From the NCBI GenBank assembly GCA_019233755.1, contig JAFAMD010000025.1, positions 124,001 through 188,000 of the forward strand: DNA of 64,000 bases, read 5' to 3'. The notes under the pieces are model-generated. The model had not been told where the DNA came from. It saw only the letters and a list, made by a program, of their open reading frames with translations, and made no database searches. A program made the translations under genes and the position numbers. Within the stretch, counting starts at the first letter, position 1. Each line of letters opens with the position of its first letter. Source of the stretch: Acidobacteriaceae bacterium. GTDB lineage: Bacteria; Acidobacteriota; Terriglobia; Bryobacterales; Bryobacteraceae. Shown here one piece after another: positions 1 to 9,994 of the stretch.

Positions 1-1195
1 AAAAGAATTGCACCTTCACGCGCGCGTACTTATCGACGTAGATTTCCTCGCCGCTTGGCCCGACAACCACCGCGGTCTGCGAGCCGGTCACAATGGGCTT
101 CATCGCACGGCGCGGGGGCCGAAACGGCGTCTTCAGCGGAATCGCTGTGAAGTCGTTCGTGTACTGCAATGCGGCACCTCTGCTGGCCGCTACATACTGC
201 TGTACATCTGTCTTGTGATTGACTTCGGTGACCAGGTAAGACGCATTCATGTCGCTCCGATAATGATCGACCAAGGCGAACTGACATCCGCTCGTGAGAC
301 TGATAACGTTGCTCTCGCCGCGCACAACCTGAGAGTATGTCTCGAGTTCCTGGATGCGAATTTTGCTATACCGGTCTCCATCCGCGCGGGTAGTGTAACG
401 GCCCGGGTAATCGAACTTCTCCTCTGTCCCGGTCGTCTTCGTGGTTGTCTGTGTTGACGACAGCAGGTTTAGCGAAGGAGTCTCAAAGTAGTAGTCGGTC
501 AGAGCTGCCTTGGGACTGAATACTTGAGTGGTTCGATTCAGCGAAAAGATAACGGAGTCCTCTACGTTGCCTCCCGGCGAGATGATCGAGTAATGGATCT
601 GGCTTTGGGCGCATTGCGGCGCTGACGGCGTCTGGTCCGTGAGGGTCAGCGTATGCTTCCCGTCCTCGTGGACAAAAAAGTACGCGATGCCTTCCTCTTC
701 GAGCAGCCGGGAGATGAAATTAAGAACGCTCTCCCGATACTGCACGCAGTACTCGCGAGCCGCGTACGTGCCGGTCAAAGATAGCTTGTAGTTCGTGACA
801 TTCCAGTCTTTAAGTACCTGCTCCACGATGTCCGGAACGCTCTTGTTCTGAAAGATCCGGCAATCCCAGGCGAGCGAGAGAAACCACCCAGAAGGCACGA
901 GCGTGCCTTCGTAAACGTATAGCTGGCTCCTCTCGTCGAAGCCGCCCTGGGCAAAATCGCGGAAGATACCGTGGAAGTAACGCGTCGTGCCGTCTTTCGG
1001 AATCAATGACACGGTTGCCGGCTGCCGGAGTAGCGAATTCGGATCAATTGCGCCGTTATCCGAATACATCTGCACGCGGAATTCGAACGGCTCCGACATG
1101 GCTTCGCGCCCGCTAAAGCTCGCCAGCAGTAGCGCGTCCTGGCCCAGCGGCGTTGTGATCTGCAGCGGTTGATTGGCCTGCGTGTACGTAGGCAA
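1..1195 (-). CDS. vgrG: T6SS spike protein VgrG/TssI (3' end beyond window)
   Basis: The reverse strand is open from a TTG at 1195 to the left edge, about 398 codons. The start is chosen because a GGAGAG ribosome site lies 4 nt upstream and no better start is seen. The translation opens with an FSGREAMSEPFEFRVQ-type segment, the classic N-terminus of VgrG where the phage gpD-like domain begins. It continues through a YCVQYRESVLNFISRLLEEE segment, also typical of gpD-like domains. Near the cut end it reads GSQTAVVVGPSGEEIYVDKY, the start of the gp5 OB-fold. VgrG trimers form the puncturing tip on the Hcp tube and carry effectors. The gene follows clpV in the same operon. The C-terminus, where an effector extension would sit, is outside the window, so evolved versus plain VgrG cannot be decided. 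Confidence 0.93.
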   Translation of the reverse strand, partial: MPTYTQANQPLQITTPLGQDALLLASFSGREAMSEPFEFRVQMYSDNGAIDPNSLLRQPATVSLIPKDGTTRYFHGIFRDFAQGGFDERSQLYVYEGTLVPSGWFLSLAWDCRIFQNKSVPDIVEQVLKDWNVTNYKLSLTGTYAAREYCVQYRESVLNFISRLLEEEGIAYFFVHEDGKHTLTLTDQTPSAPQCAQSQIHYSIISPGGNVEDSVIFSLNRTTQVFSPKAALTDYYFETPSLNLLSSTQTTTKTTGTEEKFDYPGRYTTRADGDRYSKIRIQELETYSQVVRGESNVISLTSGCQFALVDHYRSDMNASYLVTEVNHKTDVQQYVAASRGAALQYTNDFTAIPLKTPFRPPRRAMKPIVTGSQTAVVVGPSGEEIYVDKYARVKVQFF

Positions 1196-1215
1196 AGTTC
1201 TCTCCGATGAGTGAA

Positions 1216-1234
1216 GGCGCCGGTAACCGGCGCC
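1216..1234 (-). other. Perfect GC hairpin between clpV and vgrG
   Basis: GGCGCCGG and CCGGCGCC form a perfect 8-bp stem around a TAA loop, in the short gap between the clpV stop and the vgrG start. No T-run follows on the reverse strand, so it is not a canonical intrinsic terminator. It could instead protect or process the mRNA, or reduce read-through into vgrG. Confidence 0.6.
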
Positions 1235-1242
1235 ACAGTCTA

Positions 1243-3984
1243 TTATGCGTAGGCGAACGCGCCGTTTTCCGCGATGGTGATGTGAACGGATTTCGGCCGC
1301 TCTCCTTCCGCCATCGCTGAAAGCAGGCGCTTGGAAATATCCGGCAGCAGCGTGTTCGTCAGAATGTTGTCGACATTCCGGGCGCCGCTCTCCACTTCCG
1401 TGCAGCGCTTTGCCACTTCCTCTACGAGTGCCGGGTCGTAAGTCAGGTCCACCCGATGCGTCTCAGCCAGCCGGCGCTGAATCTTGCCAAGCTTCAACCG
1501 CACAATCTGTTTCAACGCCTCGTCACGTACCGGAAAGTACGGGATGACGACCGTACGCCCGAGAAACGCCGGCTTAAAGATCTTGTTCAGTTCGGGCTTC
1601 AATGCCTGCACCAGGCCTTCAGCGCCGGGCATCGTTTCGGGGTCGGCGCAGAACTTCATGAGAGTGTCGGTAGCCGCATTCGAAGTAAGAATAATGATGG
1701 TGTTCTTAAAATCGATCTCGCGACCTTCGCCGTCTTCCATCTGGCCTTTATCGAACACCTGGAAGAAGAGCTCCAGCACATCCGGATGTGCTTTCTCTAC
1801 TTCATCGAGCAGCACCACGGAATACGGTTTCCGTCGGACCGCCTCTGTCAGCACGCCGCCCTCTCCATAGCCGACGTAGCCCGGAGGCGACCCCTTCAGC
1901 GTCGAGACTGTGTGCGCTTCCTGAAACTCCGACATGTTAATCGTGATGAGGTTGCGCTCGCCGCCATACAGCAGGTCTGAGAGCGCCAGCGCTGTTTCTG
2001 TTTTGCCCACGCCGCTGGGACCAACCAAGAGGAAGACCCCGACTGGTTTCTGCGGATCATCCATGCCCGCACGCGAGGTCCGGATTCGCTGGCTGATTCC
2101 CGCAAGCGCATGATCCTGCCCGATCACTCGTCTTCCCAGGTGATCTTCGAGTGACAGCACGGTTGCCACTTCATCTTTCAACATTTTGCCCACCGGGATC
2201 CCGGTCCAGGCCGAAATCACTTCGCCGACAATCTGTGCATCCACACACACGCGGATCAGCGGAGTTTCCCCCTGCAATGCTTCGAGGTCCGCGTTCAACC
2301 GGGCGAGCTCTTCCCGTAAGGAACCGGCATCGACAGCCGCATCCGCAATCGCCACGCTTCCCTGCTCTACCGCTTTGGCGGCGCCGTCTCCACTCGCACT
2401 GCCGGCAGCGGCTGTTGCCTGTTCTGTTGCGCCCGCCATCGGTTCCGCTGCCGAATGCGCGTGTTCGAGTTGTGTTCGAATCTCACGAATGCGCGAAATG
2501 AGTGCAGACTCTTTTTCCCAGCGAGCGTTTAGCGCCGCCAGTTTCTCCTCGGTCGCTGTCTTTTGCGCGGCAATCTGCGTAAGCCGCTCGGAATGGTCTT
2601 CGCCAACAGCCTGTTCCCGCTCGAGCACGCGCGTCTGCACGGCGAAGTCGTCGAGGGTGCGCCGCGCATCCTCGACTGCAGAAGGAATCGAGTTCTGCCC
2701 CAGCGCCAGCCGTGCACACGCAGTATCCATAACACTCACCGCTTTATCGGGCAGTTGCCGGTCAGGAAGATACCGGTGCGAAAGCCGGACCGCTGCGGCC
2801 AGTCCTTCATCCAGAATCCGGACCTTGTGATGTTTCTCCAGCGCCGGAACGAGTCCCCGCAGCATGACCTGGCACTGCACTTCGGTCGGCTCATCCACCT
2901 TCACGGTCTGGAAGCGCCGTGTCAATGCCGGGTCCTTTTCAAAGTATTTCTTGTACTCTGACCACGTCGTTGCGGCAATAGTTCGCAGTTCACCGCGTGC
3001 GAGGGCGGGCTTCAAAAGATTCGCGGCATCATTCTGACCGGCTTGGCCGCCTGCCCCAATCATGGTGTGCGCCTCGTCGATAAACAGGATGATCGGGGTA
3101 GGTGAAGACTTCACCTCGTTGATCAGACCCTTGAGCCGGCTCTCGAATTCGCCCTTCACGCCCGCTCCCGCCTGCAGCAGGGCTAGATCCAGCGAGCGAA
3201 TGGTAACGTTCTTTAGCGGTGGGGGCACATCGCCCAGCGCCACTCGCAGAGCAAACCCCTCTACCACCGCTGTCTTGCCGACGCCCGCTTCGCCCACCAG
3301 AATCGGGTTGTTCTGGCGGCGCCGCGTGAGAATATCCACCACCTGACGGATCTCGTGATCGCGCGCAAGCACCTGGTCGACTTTGCCCGCTTTTGCATTC
3401 GCAGTAAGGTTCACCGTATATTGATCGAGGAACGGAGTCTGCCCCGTTGCAGCCGGCCGGGCAGGCCCGTCGCCGCCCGCTGCCGCAGCCTGCGGAGCGC
3501 TCTCCGACTCTTCCTGAGAGTTCGCCACGATCGCCGCAAAATCCTTCCTCAGCGCGGCCGCGTCGATCTTTTGAAACTCTTTGCTCACGTCTCGCATGAG
3601 CCGCGCGAGCTCTTCATTCGATGCCAGCGCGAGAATCGCATATCCCGAGCGGATGGCGTTCGAACCGAACTCAAGCGAGCCGTAAGTCCACGCCTCGGTG
3701 AACATCTTCAGCACCGTCGGACTGATGGCGGGCGTCCGCGCATTGCCGGACTTGAGTTTATCCAGGCTGCGGCTCAGCTCCGCCGCAAGCCTCGACTTGT
3801 CCACCTCGAACTGACGCAGAATGAGGTTGAAATCCGCGCCGGTGGCCTCCAGCAGCTTCGTCAGGAAATGCTCTACCTCGATGTCGTAATGCGTGCGAGA
3901 CAGGCATAGCCCTGCCGCTCCTTCGAGCGCACTTCGGCTGGTTCCGTTCAGCTTCCCGATGAGGGAGCGTAGATTGACTGTCAT
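1243..3984 (-). CDS. tssH: T6SS sheath-disassembly ATPase TssH (ClpV)
   Basis: A 913-residue Clp-family AAA+ ATPase that unfolds and recycles the contracted TssB/TssC sheath in the cytoplasm. It has a ClpN-type N-terminal domain (about 1-150) and a first AAA+ module with Walker A GEAGVGKT at 231-238 and Walker B ILFIDEAH near 299-306. A coiled-coil middle domain (about 440-570) and a second AAA+ module with GPSGVGKT at 655-662 and [11 protein letters not shown] follow. The length and the [16 protein letters not shown] signature match TssH rather than housekeeping ClpB. The start ATG abuts the tssG stop (TAA at 3987-3985, ATG at 3984-3982), so the two are translationally coupled. The middle domain contains an Ala/Gly-rich stretch (about 510-550) that looks longer than usual. 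Confidence 0.97.
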   Translation of the reverse strand: MTVNLRSLIGKLNGTSRSALEGAAGLCLSRTHYDIEVEHFLTKLLEATGADFNLILRQFEVDKSRLAAELSRSLDKLKSGNARTPAISPTVLKMFTEAWTYGSLEFGSNAIRSGYAILALASNEELARLMRDVSKEFQKIDAAALRKDFAAIVANSQEESESAPQAAAAGGDGPARPAATGQTPFLDQYTVNLTANAKAGKVDQVLARDHEIRQVVDILTRRRQNNPILVGEAGVGKTAVVEGFALRVALGDVPPPLKNVTIRSLDLALLQAGAGVKGEFESRLKGLINEVKSSPTPIILFIDEAHTMIGAGGQAGQNDAANLLKPALARGELRTIAATTWSEYKKYFEKDPALTRRFQTVKVDEPTEVQCQVMLRGLVPALEKHHKVRILDEGLAAAVRLSHRYLPDRQLPDKAVSVMDTACARLALGQNSIPSAVEDARRTLDDFAVQTRVLEREQAVGEDHSERLTQIAAQKTATEEKLAALNARWEKESALISRIREIRTQLEHAHSAAEPMAGATEQATAAAGSASGDGAAKAVEQGSVAIADAAVDAGSLREELARLNADLEALQGETPLIRVCVDAQIVGEVISAWTGIPVGKMLKDEVATVLSLEDHLGRRVIGQDHALAGISQRIRTSRAGMDDPQKPVGVFLLVGPSGVGKTETALALSDLLYGGERNLITINMSEFQEAHTVSTLKGSPPGYVGYGEGGVLTEAVRRKPYSVVLLDEVEKAHPDVLELFFQVFDKGQMEDGEGREIDFKNTIIILTSNAATDTLMKFCADPETMPGAEGLVQALKPELNKIFKPAFLGRTVVIPYFPVRDEALKQIVRLKLGKIQRRLAETHRVDLTYDPALVEEVAKRCTEVESGARNVDNILTNTLLPDISKRLLSAMAEGERPKSVHITIAENGAFAYA

Positions 3985-5031
3985 TTAAGTCTCCGCGAAA
4001 AGTAATACGGTGTCGTCAGGATCACGGTTGAATTGCGGGCTGGATTTGATCCATGTAGCCCAGCCAAGTTGCGGCGAGTCGCCGTCGTCGCCCAGTTCGC
4101 AAGCGGGAACCTCTTCCCGCTGCAGCACGAGCTGGACTTCGAACTCGATGTCATTTCCCGAATAGAAGCGCAGCAGCGACCGTAGCGGCTCATAGGCCGT
4201 GCCGCCGGGAAGAAATTCGCGATAACGTGCAGCCGCAAGCGGGCCGACGCGAACGCGCGCACGCGACTGCCGGTCCCAAATCTCGTCCCCGGCTACTGCA
4301 CCCAACCCAAGTTGCCTCGATGCGTCACTGCCGATTTCGAAGCAGCACTGATCCGGTTCCTCGAGCCGCCGCCAGGCGCCGACAAACTGTTCAATCTCCA
4401 CCGGCACATCGAAATAATCGGAGAGCATCAACTGGAGAGCACACGCTGACCGCGGCGTCATGCTCAACAGTCCTCCATAGAACAGGATGGCCTCATCGCG
4501 CACCACCTGCCTCGATTGCAGCGCCGGAAGCCCCAGCCCCACCAGTTCGAGCAGCCGGTCTGTCATCGACCCGCGCCCTTCCCGCTCGTAGCCGACCGTG
4601 AAATGGGTGGTCTCCCACGCGCGATAAAAAAGCGAGATCGCCCGATGGTGGAAGATGTCCAGGAAATCGCGCAGCGTCGCGTCGTGAGCCCGCAGACGCT
4701 CGGCAACCAGCTCAGTGTAGTAGTTCGGAAGCAGGCCAAGCGGGCCCACCGTGCCCATGAAGTTCACGCTCATCAGCGGCGCGCCGCCGTCTTGACGCGG
4801 CTGAAGGCTTTGTATAGCGCTGGCCGGAAATGCGAGCGAGGGATGGACTGTAAACCGCACGGCCTCACTCCGCGGGTTCGCGAAGTTGCCCACCACCGCT
4901 CTGTCCGCTTGCATTAATTCGAGCAGGCGTACGGCTTGAAAGAAATCGAAGCTGTGCGGAGCAGCGAACAGCTCCTCCTTGACTTCGGCCAGCTCTACGC
5001 TACGATCTTGTTCCCTGACCGGGGAAGCCAC
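3985..5031 (-). CDS. tssG: T6SS baseplate protein TssG
   Basis: A 348-residue protein of the TssG/VasB/ImpH family, which forms the TssF2G wedge of the type VI baseplate in the cytoplasm at the inner membrane. The family signature is seen in the N-terminal FFQAVRLLELM segment and in SVNFMGTVGPLGLLPNYYTE. The length fits the family. Its start lies inside the tssF 3' end (37-bp overlap), and its stop is immediately followed by the clpV start, which supports one tightly coupled operon. Identification is strong from motif and position between tssF and tssH. Confidence 0.94.
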   Translation of the reverse strand: MASPVREQDRSVELAEVKEELFAAPHSFDFFQAVRLLELMQADRAVVGNFANPRSEAVRFTVHPSLAFPASAIQSLQPRQDGGAPLMSVNFMGTVGPLGLLPNYYTELVAERLRAHDATLRDFLDIFHHRAISLFYRAWETTHFTVGYEREGRGSMTDRLLELVGLGLPALQSRQVVRDEAILFYGGLLSMTPRSACALQLMLSDYFDVPVEIEQFVGAWRRLEEPDQCCFEIGSDASRQLGLGAVAGDEIWDRQSRARVRVGPLAAARYREFLPGGTAYEPLRSLLRFYSGNDIEFEVQLVLQREEVPACELGDDGDSPQLGWATWIKSSPQFNRDPDDTVLLFAET

Positions 5032-6830
5032 TGCTTCAGGACTCCTTTCCGCTGCCGGGTGCGTGCAACAACCTGGGTGAAGGTGTTCACCGAAGTATAT
5101 AGCGCGAGAAATACGTCCAGCACCGCGCAGAACGTGTAAACGCCGGAGCCGACAAACTGCTCCTCGTCAAGCTCAATCTCGACGCGCGTGCCTCGCGCAA
5201 AGCTGACCCCGTTGCCTGAAATCAAGCGGGTGAAGTGCGGCCGGCTCTCCATCGACAGAATGCCGTCAATCTGCCGGCCGCCTGAAACCGAGTCCCCCAA
5301 ATTGTTGAGCCGTAGAATTTCACGGAACGCGTCCACCCCTTCGCCTACCAGTGAAAGGTGGTTCAAGGACATCTGCGAAACCAGGCGCCATAGCAGCGAT
5401 CCGCGCGCCGGCGGGGCAATTGCCTCCGTCGGCTTCACGACCGTCGAGATACGCGAGATCGGACCGCCGCCTTCCAGTTGAAAATCCCCTTCCACTCCGC
5501 CCCACGGCAGCCGGGAAGGCAAATCGCGGTTGCTGCAAGTGAGCCGCAGCGTTACTGTATCGCGTTCAGGGCTCACCTTCTTTCCGGTGAGATCGACGAA
5601 CGTGATGTATGTGTCCGAACCCTTGTCGCTACGCCACGTCGACGGCCGCCTCGATGCGTGCCAAAAAGCTCTCGAGCCCGATGTTTGCGAGTGCCGCCAG
5701 GCGTAGAACGGTTGATAGTCGGTCGTCTCCGTCGACCCTGCCGTTACTCCAGTGACTTGATCGATAGAGAAGACGTCATACGCTTGCTCGCGGCGGGCAT
5801 CCGGCACAATCCGGTATTCGAACCGTTTTTGCTCCACCAGGATCGGCTCGGCGATCTGCTCGAACAGGTTCACCACCGGCGCGCAGCCAAGCGCAAATGT
5901 CTTCTCGGTGAGCCCGAGCTCAATTGCCTGCCGCCGGTCATTTCTTTCGAAGTCCGAAATCAGAAAAATCACTTCCGTCTTCTGTCCGAAACCGGCAGCG
6001 GCCAGGCGTTCCAGGCCGGCGATGTCAACAAACAAAAACTTCTCGGGGAATGTGAAATACTCCTGCAACAGACGATACGGCCAGAAAGATCGCCGCGGGA
6101 ATGGCGTCATTCCCTCGTCTACGTTGAATCCCACTTGCCGAATGGAGTCCGGCGGCAGCGTAACAACCTTCTTTGTTGGAGCGGAAAGATCTCGGGCTAC
6201 CACCTGTATGCAGTTGTTCGCCAGCAGCTCGATAAGCGTGTGGGTAACGCTCGGATCCCCCAGCAAAAAGCACCGCAAACTCTTCAGATCGAGCTTGTCG
6301 AACGACACATCTTGAAAACAGTGCAGCTCCAGCCGAAGAGCTGCCACTGAATTCATGGCTGGCAGCGCCGGGCGAAGGCGGTCAGCCGACTTCCATTCGG
6401 CTGCTTCCACCCGAATTGGCCAGATCGTCGTGTCAAAGCACGTCCGGAACTTACAAGGCATGCCGTTCACCGGCGCCGAATAAAGGCAGGAATTCCGTGG
6501 AATCTGCAGTCCCGTGGTGAGCTTTCCTTGATCGGGGTCAAGGTGAAACTGCACCACCGACATCGACGGCACAGGCCGGATGTAATGCGGATAGAGAACG
6601 GAAAACAGCGATTCGACGACCTCCGGGAACTCGTCGTCGATCTTCAGGTGTACGCGCGCCGCCAGGAAAGCAAACGCTTCGAGCAGGCGCTCGACATGCG
6701 GATCATCGCACTTTCCGGCCTCCAGTTGCAGCCGGCTCGCTACTTTGGGATATCTTTGTGCGAACTCGGCGCCTGTATGTCGGAGGAACGTAAGTTCGCG
6801 CTCGTAATAGAAAAGCAGATCGTCGCGCAA
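4995..6830 (-). CDS. tssF: T6SS baseplate protein TssF
   Basis: A 611-residue TssF/VasA/ImpG protein, the major component of the baseplate wedge. The N-terminus has the diagnostic YYERELTFLRHTGAEFAQRY segment, followed by YPHYIRPVPSMSVVQF, both strongly conserved in TssF. The C-terminal half contains RLVSQMSLNHLSL, also typical. Length is normal for the family. It begins 4 nt after the tssE stop and overlaps tssG by 37 bp. Confidence 0.96.
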   Translation of the reverse strand: MRDDLLFYYERELTFLRHTGAEFAQRYPKVASRLQLEAGKCDDPHVERLLEAFAFLAARVHLKIDDEFPEVVESLFSVLYPHYIRPVPSMSVVQFHLDPDQGKLTTGLQIPRNSCLYSAPVNGMPCKFRTCFDTTIWPIRVEAAEWKSADRLRPALPAMNSVAALRLELHCFQDVSFDKLDLKSLRCFLLGDPSVTHTLIELLANNCIQVVARDLSAPTKKVVTLPPDSIRQVGFNVDEGMTPFPRRSFWPYRLLQEYFTFPEKFLFVDIAGLERLAAAGFGQKTEVIFLISDFERNDRRQAIELGLTEKTFALGCAPVVNLFEQIAEPILVEQKRFEYRIVPDARREQAYDVFSIDQVTGVTAGSTETTDYQPFYAWRHSQTSGSRAFWHASRRPSTWRSDKGSDTYITFVDLTGKKVSPERDTVTLRLTCSNRDLPSRLPWGGVEGDFQLEGGGPISRISTVVKPTEAIAPPARGSLLWRLVSQMSLNHLSLVGEGVDAFREILRLNNLGDSVSGGRQIDGILSMESRPHFTRLISGNGVSFARGTRVEIELDEEQFVGSGVYTFCAVLDVFLALYTSVNTFTQVVARTRQRKGVLKQWLPRSGNKIVA

Positions 6831-6834
6831 CCTG

Positions 6835-7317
6835 CTACTCCTTCACCTTGTACATGCCCCGCGCCACTTCGAAAACGGTATCGAAGGCGATGCGCTCCGG
6901 GGCGGGGTCAATCATCAGTAGTGCTTCCACATGGAAGTCGAGTGTCATTCGTTTGCGGCTGATCTTCTCGTATGAGGTAACCCGCACGTTTCTGAGTCTC
7001 GGTTCGAACTGCGCAATAGCAGTTTCGAGCGAGCGCAGCAGCCGCTGTCCGTCCTGCGGGCTCTCCAACGACATACTGGAGCTATCGGCAATTCCATATG
7101 TATAAAGCGATTTTTGAAGCTCCCCCAGGCCGGCAGGAGCTTCTTCTACCCGGACCGTATTTAGCAACCACTCCAGATCCCGCCGCACGGAGGCGCGCAG
7201 CCGCCGGAGTGACTCCGCTCGGGTTATCGGAGCGTCTGTGCGTGCATCCGGCTCGAAATCGATAAGCCGGTCGAGCAGGCTCTGCTGAACGATGCGTTCG
7301 TAATCACCAGGCGCCAT
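6835..7317 (-). CDS. tssE: T6SS baseplate protein TssE (gp25-like)
   Basis: A 160-residue protein of the gp25/lysozyme-like wedge family that links the baseplate to the sheath. The motif ESLRRLRASVRRDLEWLLNT corresponds to the conserved SVRRDLexLLNTR element of TssE, and YGIADSSSM to the GLPD-like segment. It lies between tssA (3-nt gap) and tssF (4-nt gap) in the operon. Length is ordinary for TssE. Confidence 0.95.
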   Translation of the reverse strand: MAPGDYERIVQQSLLDRLIDFEPDARTDAPITRAESLRRLRASVRRDLEWLLNTVRVEEAPAGLGELQKSLYTYGIADSSSMSLESPQDGQRLLRSLETAIAQFEPRLRNVRVTSYEKISRKRMTLDFHVEALLMIDPAPERIAFDTVFEVARGMYKVKE

Positions 7318-7320
7318 GTA

Positions 7321-9231
7321 TCAGGATTTCCATTTCAGTGCGCGAACCGGGTCCAGCCGGCACAAGCGAGCATAGAATTTTTTCCGCTCCGGTGACTCGG
7401 CGCCGTTTTCGTCAAGGCACCGGATGAGTAACTCCACCGGATAAGCCAGCGCGTCGCCCCGCTCCCAATCTTCCAGCCGCCGCTGATCAATCTCAGCCGC
7501 CAGCTCTTCCAGAATCGGAAACGCAATTTGCGCGTGGCCGCCCGCCATCAGCAGGTGTGCGAGCTGGGTGCGGCGGCGGAAACGTCCACGGCCTGATCGT
7601 TCTGCTTCCAACTGCCGGCCGATCATTTCGAGCGCCTCCTGCGGCCGGCTCGATTGCGCGGCCGCGAGCGCCTGTTCGAAAACATCGCGCGCCGCGTCTT
7701 CCTCGTCAGGCTCGAGTTCCGGCGGCTTTTGCGAAAGATCCACCTGCACAACAGAAATCACGGCCACCGGTTCAGGCGCCGTTTGTACCGGCAATGGTAT
7801 GGCCGCGACCTGCGTCGGCGCGATCGCCGGAACTTGGGCACCCGCCATTACATGCTCATCGATCCAGGTGCGTGTTTCCGGGTTTGCCACCGGTGTATCG
7901 TCTGTAAGTGTCTGGTCGAGCAGGCCCGGCAGTTCCTCGAGCAAACCACGCAATGCGATGCGGACTGCGTTCGCCACTCCTGCGAAATAGGCGTCTTTAT
8001 TTTCAAGCGCCATCACGGTATAACGCTGCAAATCGAGCCACGCACGGCCGCATGGCAGCTCCATCGCCCGTTCCGTGGCGTTCAGCAGTTCGTCCCACTC
8101 TCCGGCGAGAAACAGGCGCTTCATCTCCGCTCGCAGCTCCGATGGAGGAGCCTCCAGCATGGAGGGGACAATCTCCGGAGCTTTGGCCCGCAATTCACTC
8201 CAGCGCAACGCGCGAATCACCAGATAGGCAGCCGCATCGTAGATGGTCTTTTCCCGCAGATAGCGGCAGACCACCCCGGTACGCTGAATCACATCCGCCA
8301 AGCCGGAGGGCTCTGAGGACTGGTTTACCGCTGCGGCCACAGGAGCGGGCGTCGACACGGCGGCAGGGGGCGGAGCGGCCGGAGGCGGGGGTGCGGACAC
8401 TGCTGCAGGCGCCGGCGGAGGGGCTTGTGGTTCGGGCGCGGCAACCGGCGCGGGCGTTGCTGCTGCCGGCGCCGGGCCCTTCTTGCTCAGGAATACGCGC
8501 GTCTGCTGTGCGATATTCTCAATCGCCGTCCGTGTCTTTACAAAGCTCGGCGCATACTCGCCGAATTTTTCATCGCAGAGTTCGTTCAGCCCCTGCAAAG
8601 AATCGAGCGCCGAGGCGAGCGTCGCCTGCAGATTCTCGTAAAAGCTGCGCGGCGTGGCCCCGAAGGCTTCATCAAAATCCTCTGCGGTCGGCTTATGATC
8701 GGCGATCGCCTGCTGCCGCACCCGGCGCTTCTCGTCGTTATTGGCATCCTGCTCGTAGCCGATGGTGCGCGATTCTTTGTAATTCGACCAGCTCAGGCCG
8801 GCTGAGGTGATCGGGAGAAGGTTCAGCGGCTGATCGAGCTTGGTACCCAGCCACTCGAGCGGGGCCGTTCGCAGCTCCAGATCGCCGTCTTCGATCTCGG
8901 GGTATAACGTGCCCCAGAATTGATCAACCAGGCCGCGCAGAAAATCGAAGCCGGGCGCAAGCATCGCGAAGCCTTCGCGCCGTATGTGCGCATCCACCAG
9001 CCAGACGGCGATCTGCAGATCCTTGCTGCGCTTGGCGATCACATCGCTCGCCAGTTTGATGACCTGGGCGTGATCCGCTGTCTTGATGGCGGTTTTCCAC
9101 TCGCCCTGGGGAACGTCGGCATCTTCGCGCCGCGCTTCCTTGATGGCGTCTGTAACGGGATCGTAGCGGAGGTTCTTGCCGCTCGGGTTATCGCCGGGAA
9201 TCGGCGTGAGAAGATCTTCTCGCAAGGGCAT
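7321..9231 (-). CDS. tssA: T6SS baseplate/tail assembly protein TssA (ImpA N-terminal domain)
   Basis: A 636-residue TssA protein. The N-terminal ImpA domain (about 1-160) is recognisable from LLTPIPGDNPSGKNLRYDP and a REDADVPQGEWK segment. A long Pro/Ala-rich linker follows (about 260-320, runs such as APPPAPAAVSAPPPPAAPP), then a helical region and a C-terminal repeat-like domain ending with a LAYPVELLIRCLDE segment of the VasJ-type C-terminus. TssA primes and caps tail-tube and sheath growth. The protein is longer than the shortest TssA class and its linker is unusually low-complexity. It follows tagJ with a short gap, and its stop is 3 nt before tssE. Confidence 0.93.
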   Translation of the reverse strand: MPLREDLLTPIPGDNPSGKNLRYDPVTDAIKEARREDADVPQGEWKTAIKTADHAQVIKLASDVIAKRSKDLQIAVWLVDAHIRREGFAMLAPGFDFLRGLVDQFWGTLYPEIEDGDLELRTAPLEWLGTKLDQPLNLLPITSAGLSWSNYKESRTIGYEQDANNDEKRRVRQQAIADHKPTAEDFDEAFGATPRSFYENLQATLASALDSLQGLNELCDEKFGEYAPSFVKTRTAIENIAQQTRVFLSKKGPAPAAATPAPVAAPEPQAPPPAPAAVSAPPPPAAPPPAAVSTPAPVAAAVNQSSEPSGLADVIQRTGVVCRYLREKTIYDAAAYLVIRALRWSELRAKAPEIVPSMLEAPPSELRAEMKRLFLAGEWDELLNATERAMELPCGRAWLDLQRYTVMALENKDAYFAGVANAVRIALRGLLEELPGLLDQTLTDDTPVANPETRTWIDEHVMAGAQVPAIAPTQVAAIPLPVQTAPEPVAVISVVQVDLSQKPPELEPDEEDAARDVFEQALAAAQSSRPQEALEMIGRQLEAERSGRGRFRRRTQLAHLLMAGGHAQIAFPILEELAAEIDQRRLEDWERGDALAYPVELLIRCLDENGAESPERKKFYARLCRLDPVRALKWKS

Positions 9232-9241
9232 AGAACGTAGC

Positions 9242-9988
9242 CTACTCGCTTGCGATCACGACGTTGGAGGGCTCCTGTTGCGGCACTTCCGCGAACGTCA
9301 ATTCCCGAATCTCCAGCATCGGCACGGCTTCTTCGTCGTCGATCAGGAAGAGCTTCTGGCCGAAGGGAATCAGCTCCTCGCCCACCTGTTTCCAGTCTGT
9401 CGCGCGCCCCAGCTTCACCTCATCCCGGTCATGCTGCCAGCTGAACGGCGACAGAACCGGCAGCAGCACTTCTCCAAACTCTTGCCCTTTGAATGATGGT
9501 CCTGTCTGAACAATCGCGGTCGCCCACAGCGTGTCCCGCAGGTACCTAGGCGCACTCATTCGGATGCTCCCGATATGCTCAAACGGCAGCCACACATATT
9601 CCCCGGCAACAAACATTTCCAGCCGCGGTCCAATCCTTGGGTCGAAATCCTCAATGCTGCGAAATGGCTTGCCGTTCAGCGTACCCGCGCGCGATGGCTT
9701 TGTGCCGCCTCGATGGGCCGGATAATCGTGCAACTCGAAGATCCCGTGCCTTTTCCGTTCTGCGGCCAGCGCGGACCGGTACAGAAGCGCTCCCACTTCG
9801 GTGTCCTGGTTCGTCTGCGCCAGCAGACTGAGATGCTTCTCCGCGCGGTCGTACTGTCCCGCGAAGCAAAGCAATTCAAAAAGAAATGTGCGGCGGCGGC
9901 TGTCGGCAGGCTGGTCGCGGAGCTCCGCGACCAGCACCTGAATCGCCTCGTCTAGCCTGCCTGACCGGACGAGCTCGTCTGCTTTCAT
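9242..9988 (-). CDS. tagJ: T6SS accessory protein TagJ (ImpE family)
   Basis: A 248-residue ImpE/TagJ-type protein. It starts with a TPR-like segment (LVRSGRLDEAIQVLVAELRD, then a FELLCFAGQYDRAEKHL repeat) and continues into the ImpE domain with an IGSIRMSAPRYLRDTLWA segment typical of the family. TagJ is reported in some systems to interact with TssB and assist ClpV recognition of the sheath. It starts 6 nt after the hcp stop, which puts it in the same transcript. Confidence 0.9.
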   Translation of the reverse strand: MKADELVRSGRLDEAIQVLVAELRDQPADSRRRTFLFELLCFAGQYDRAEKHLSLLAQTNQDTEVGALLYRSALAAERKRHGIFELHDYPAHRGGTKPSRAGTLNGKPFRSIEDFDPRIGPRLEMFVAGEYVWLPFEHIGSIRMSAPRYLRDTLWATAIVQTGPSFKGQEFGEVLLPVLSPFSWQHDRDEVKLGRATDWKQVGEELIPFGQKLFLIDDEEAVPMLEIRELTFAEVPQQEPSNVVIASE

Positions 9989-9994
9989 GACTCG

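Noticed and set aside
530-539. GGTTCGATTC, a tRNA T-loop-like string
   Set aside because: It lies inside the vgrG coding frame and no acceptor or anticodon stems surround it.
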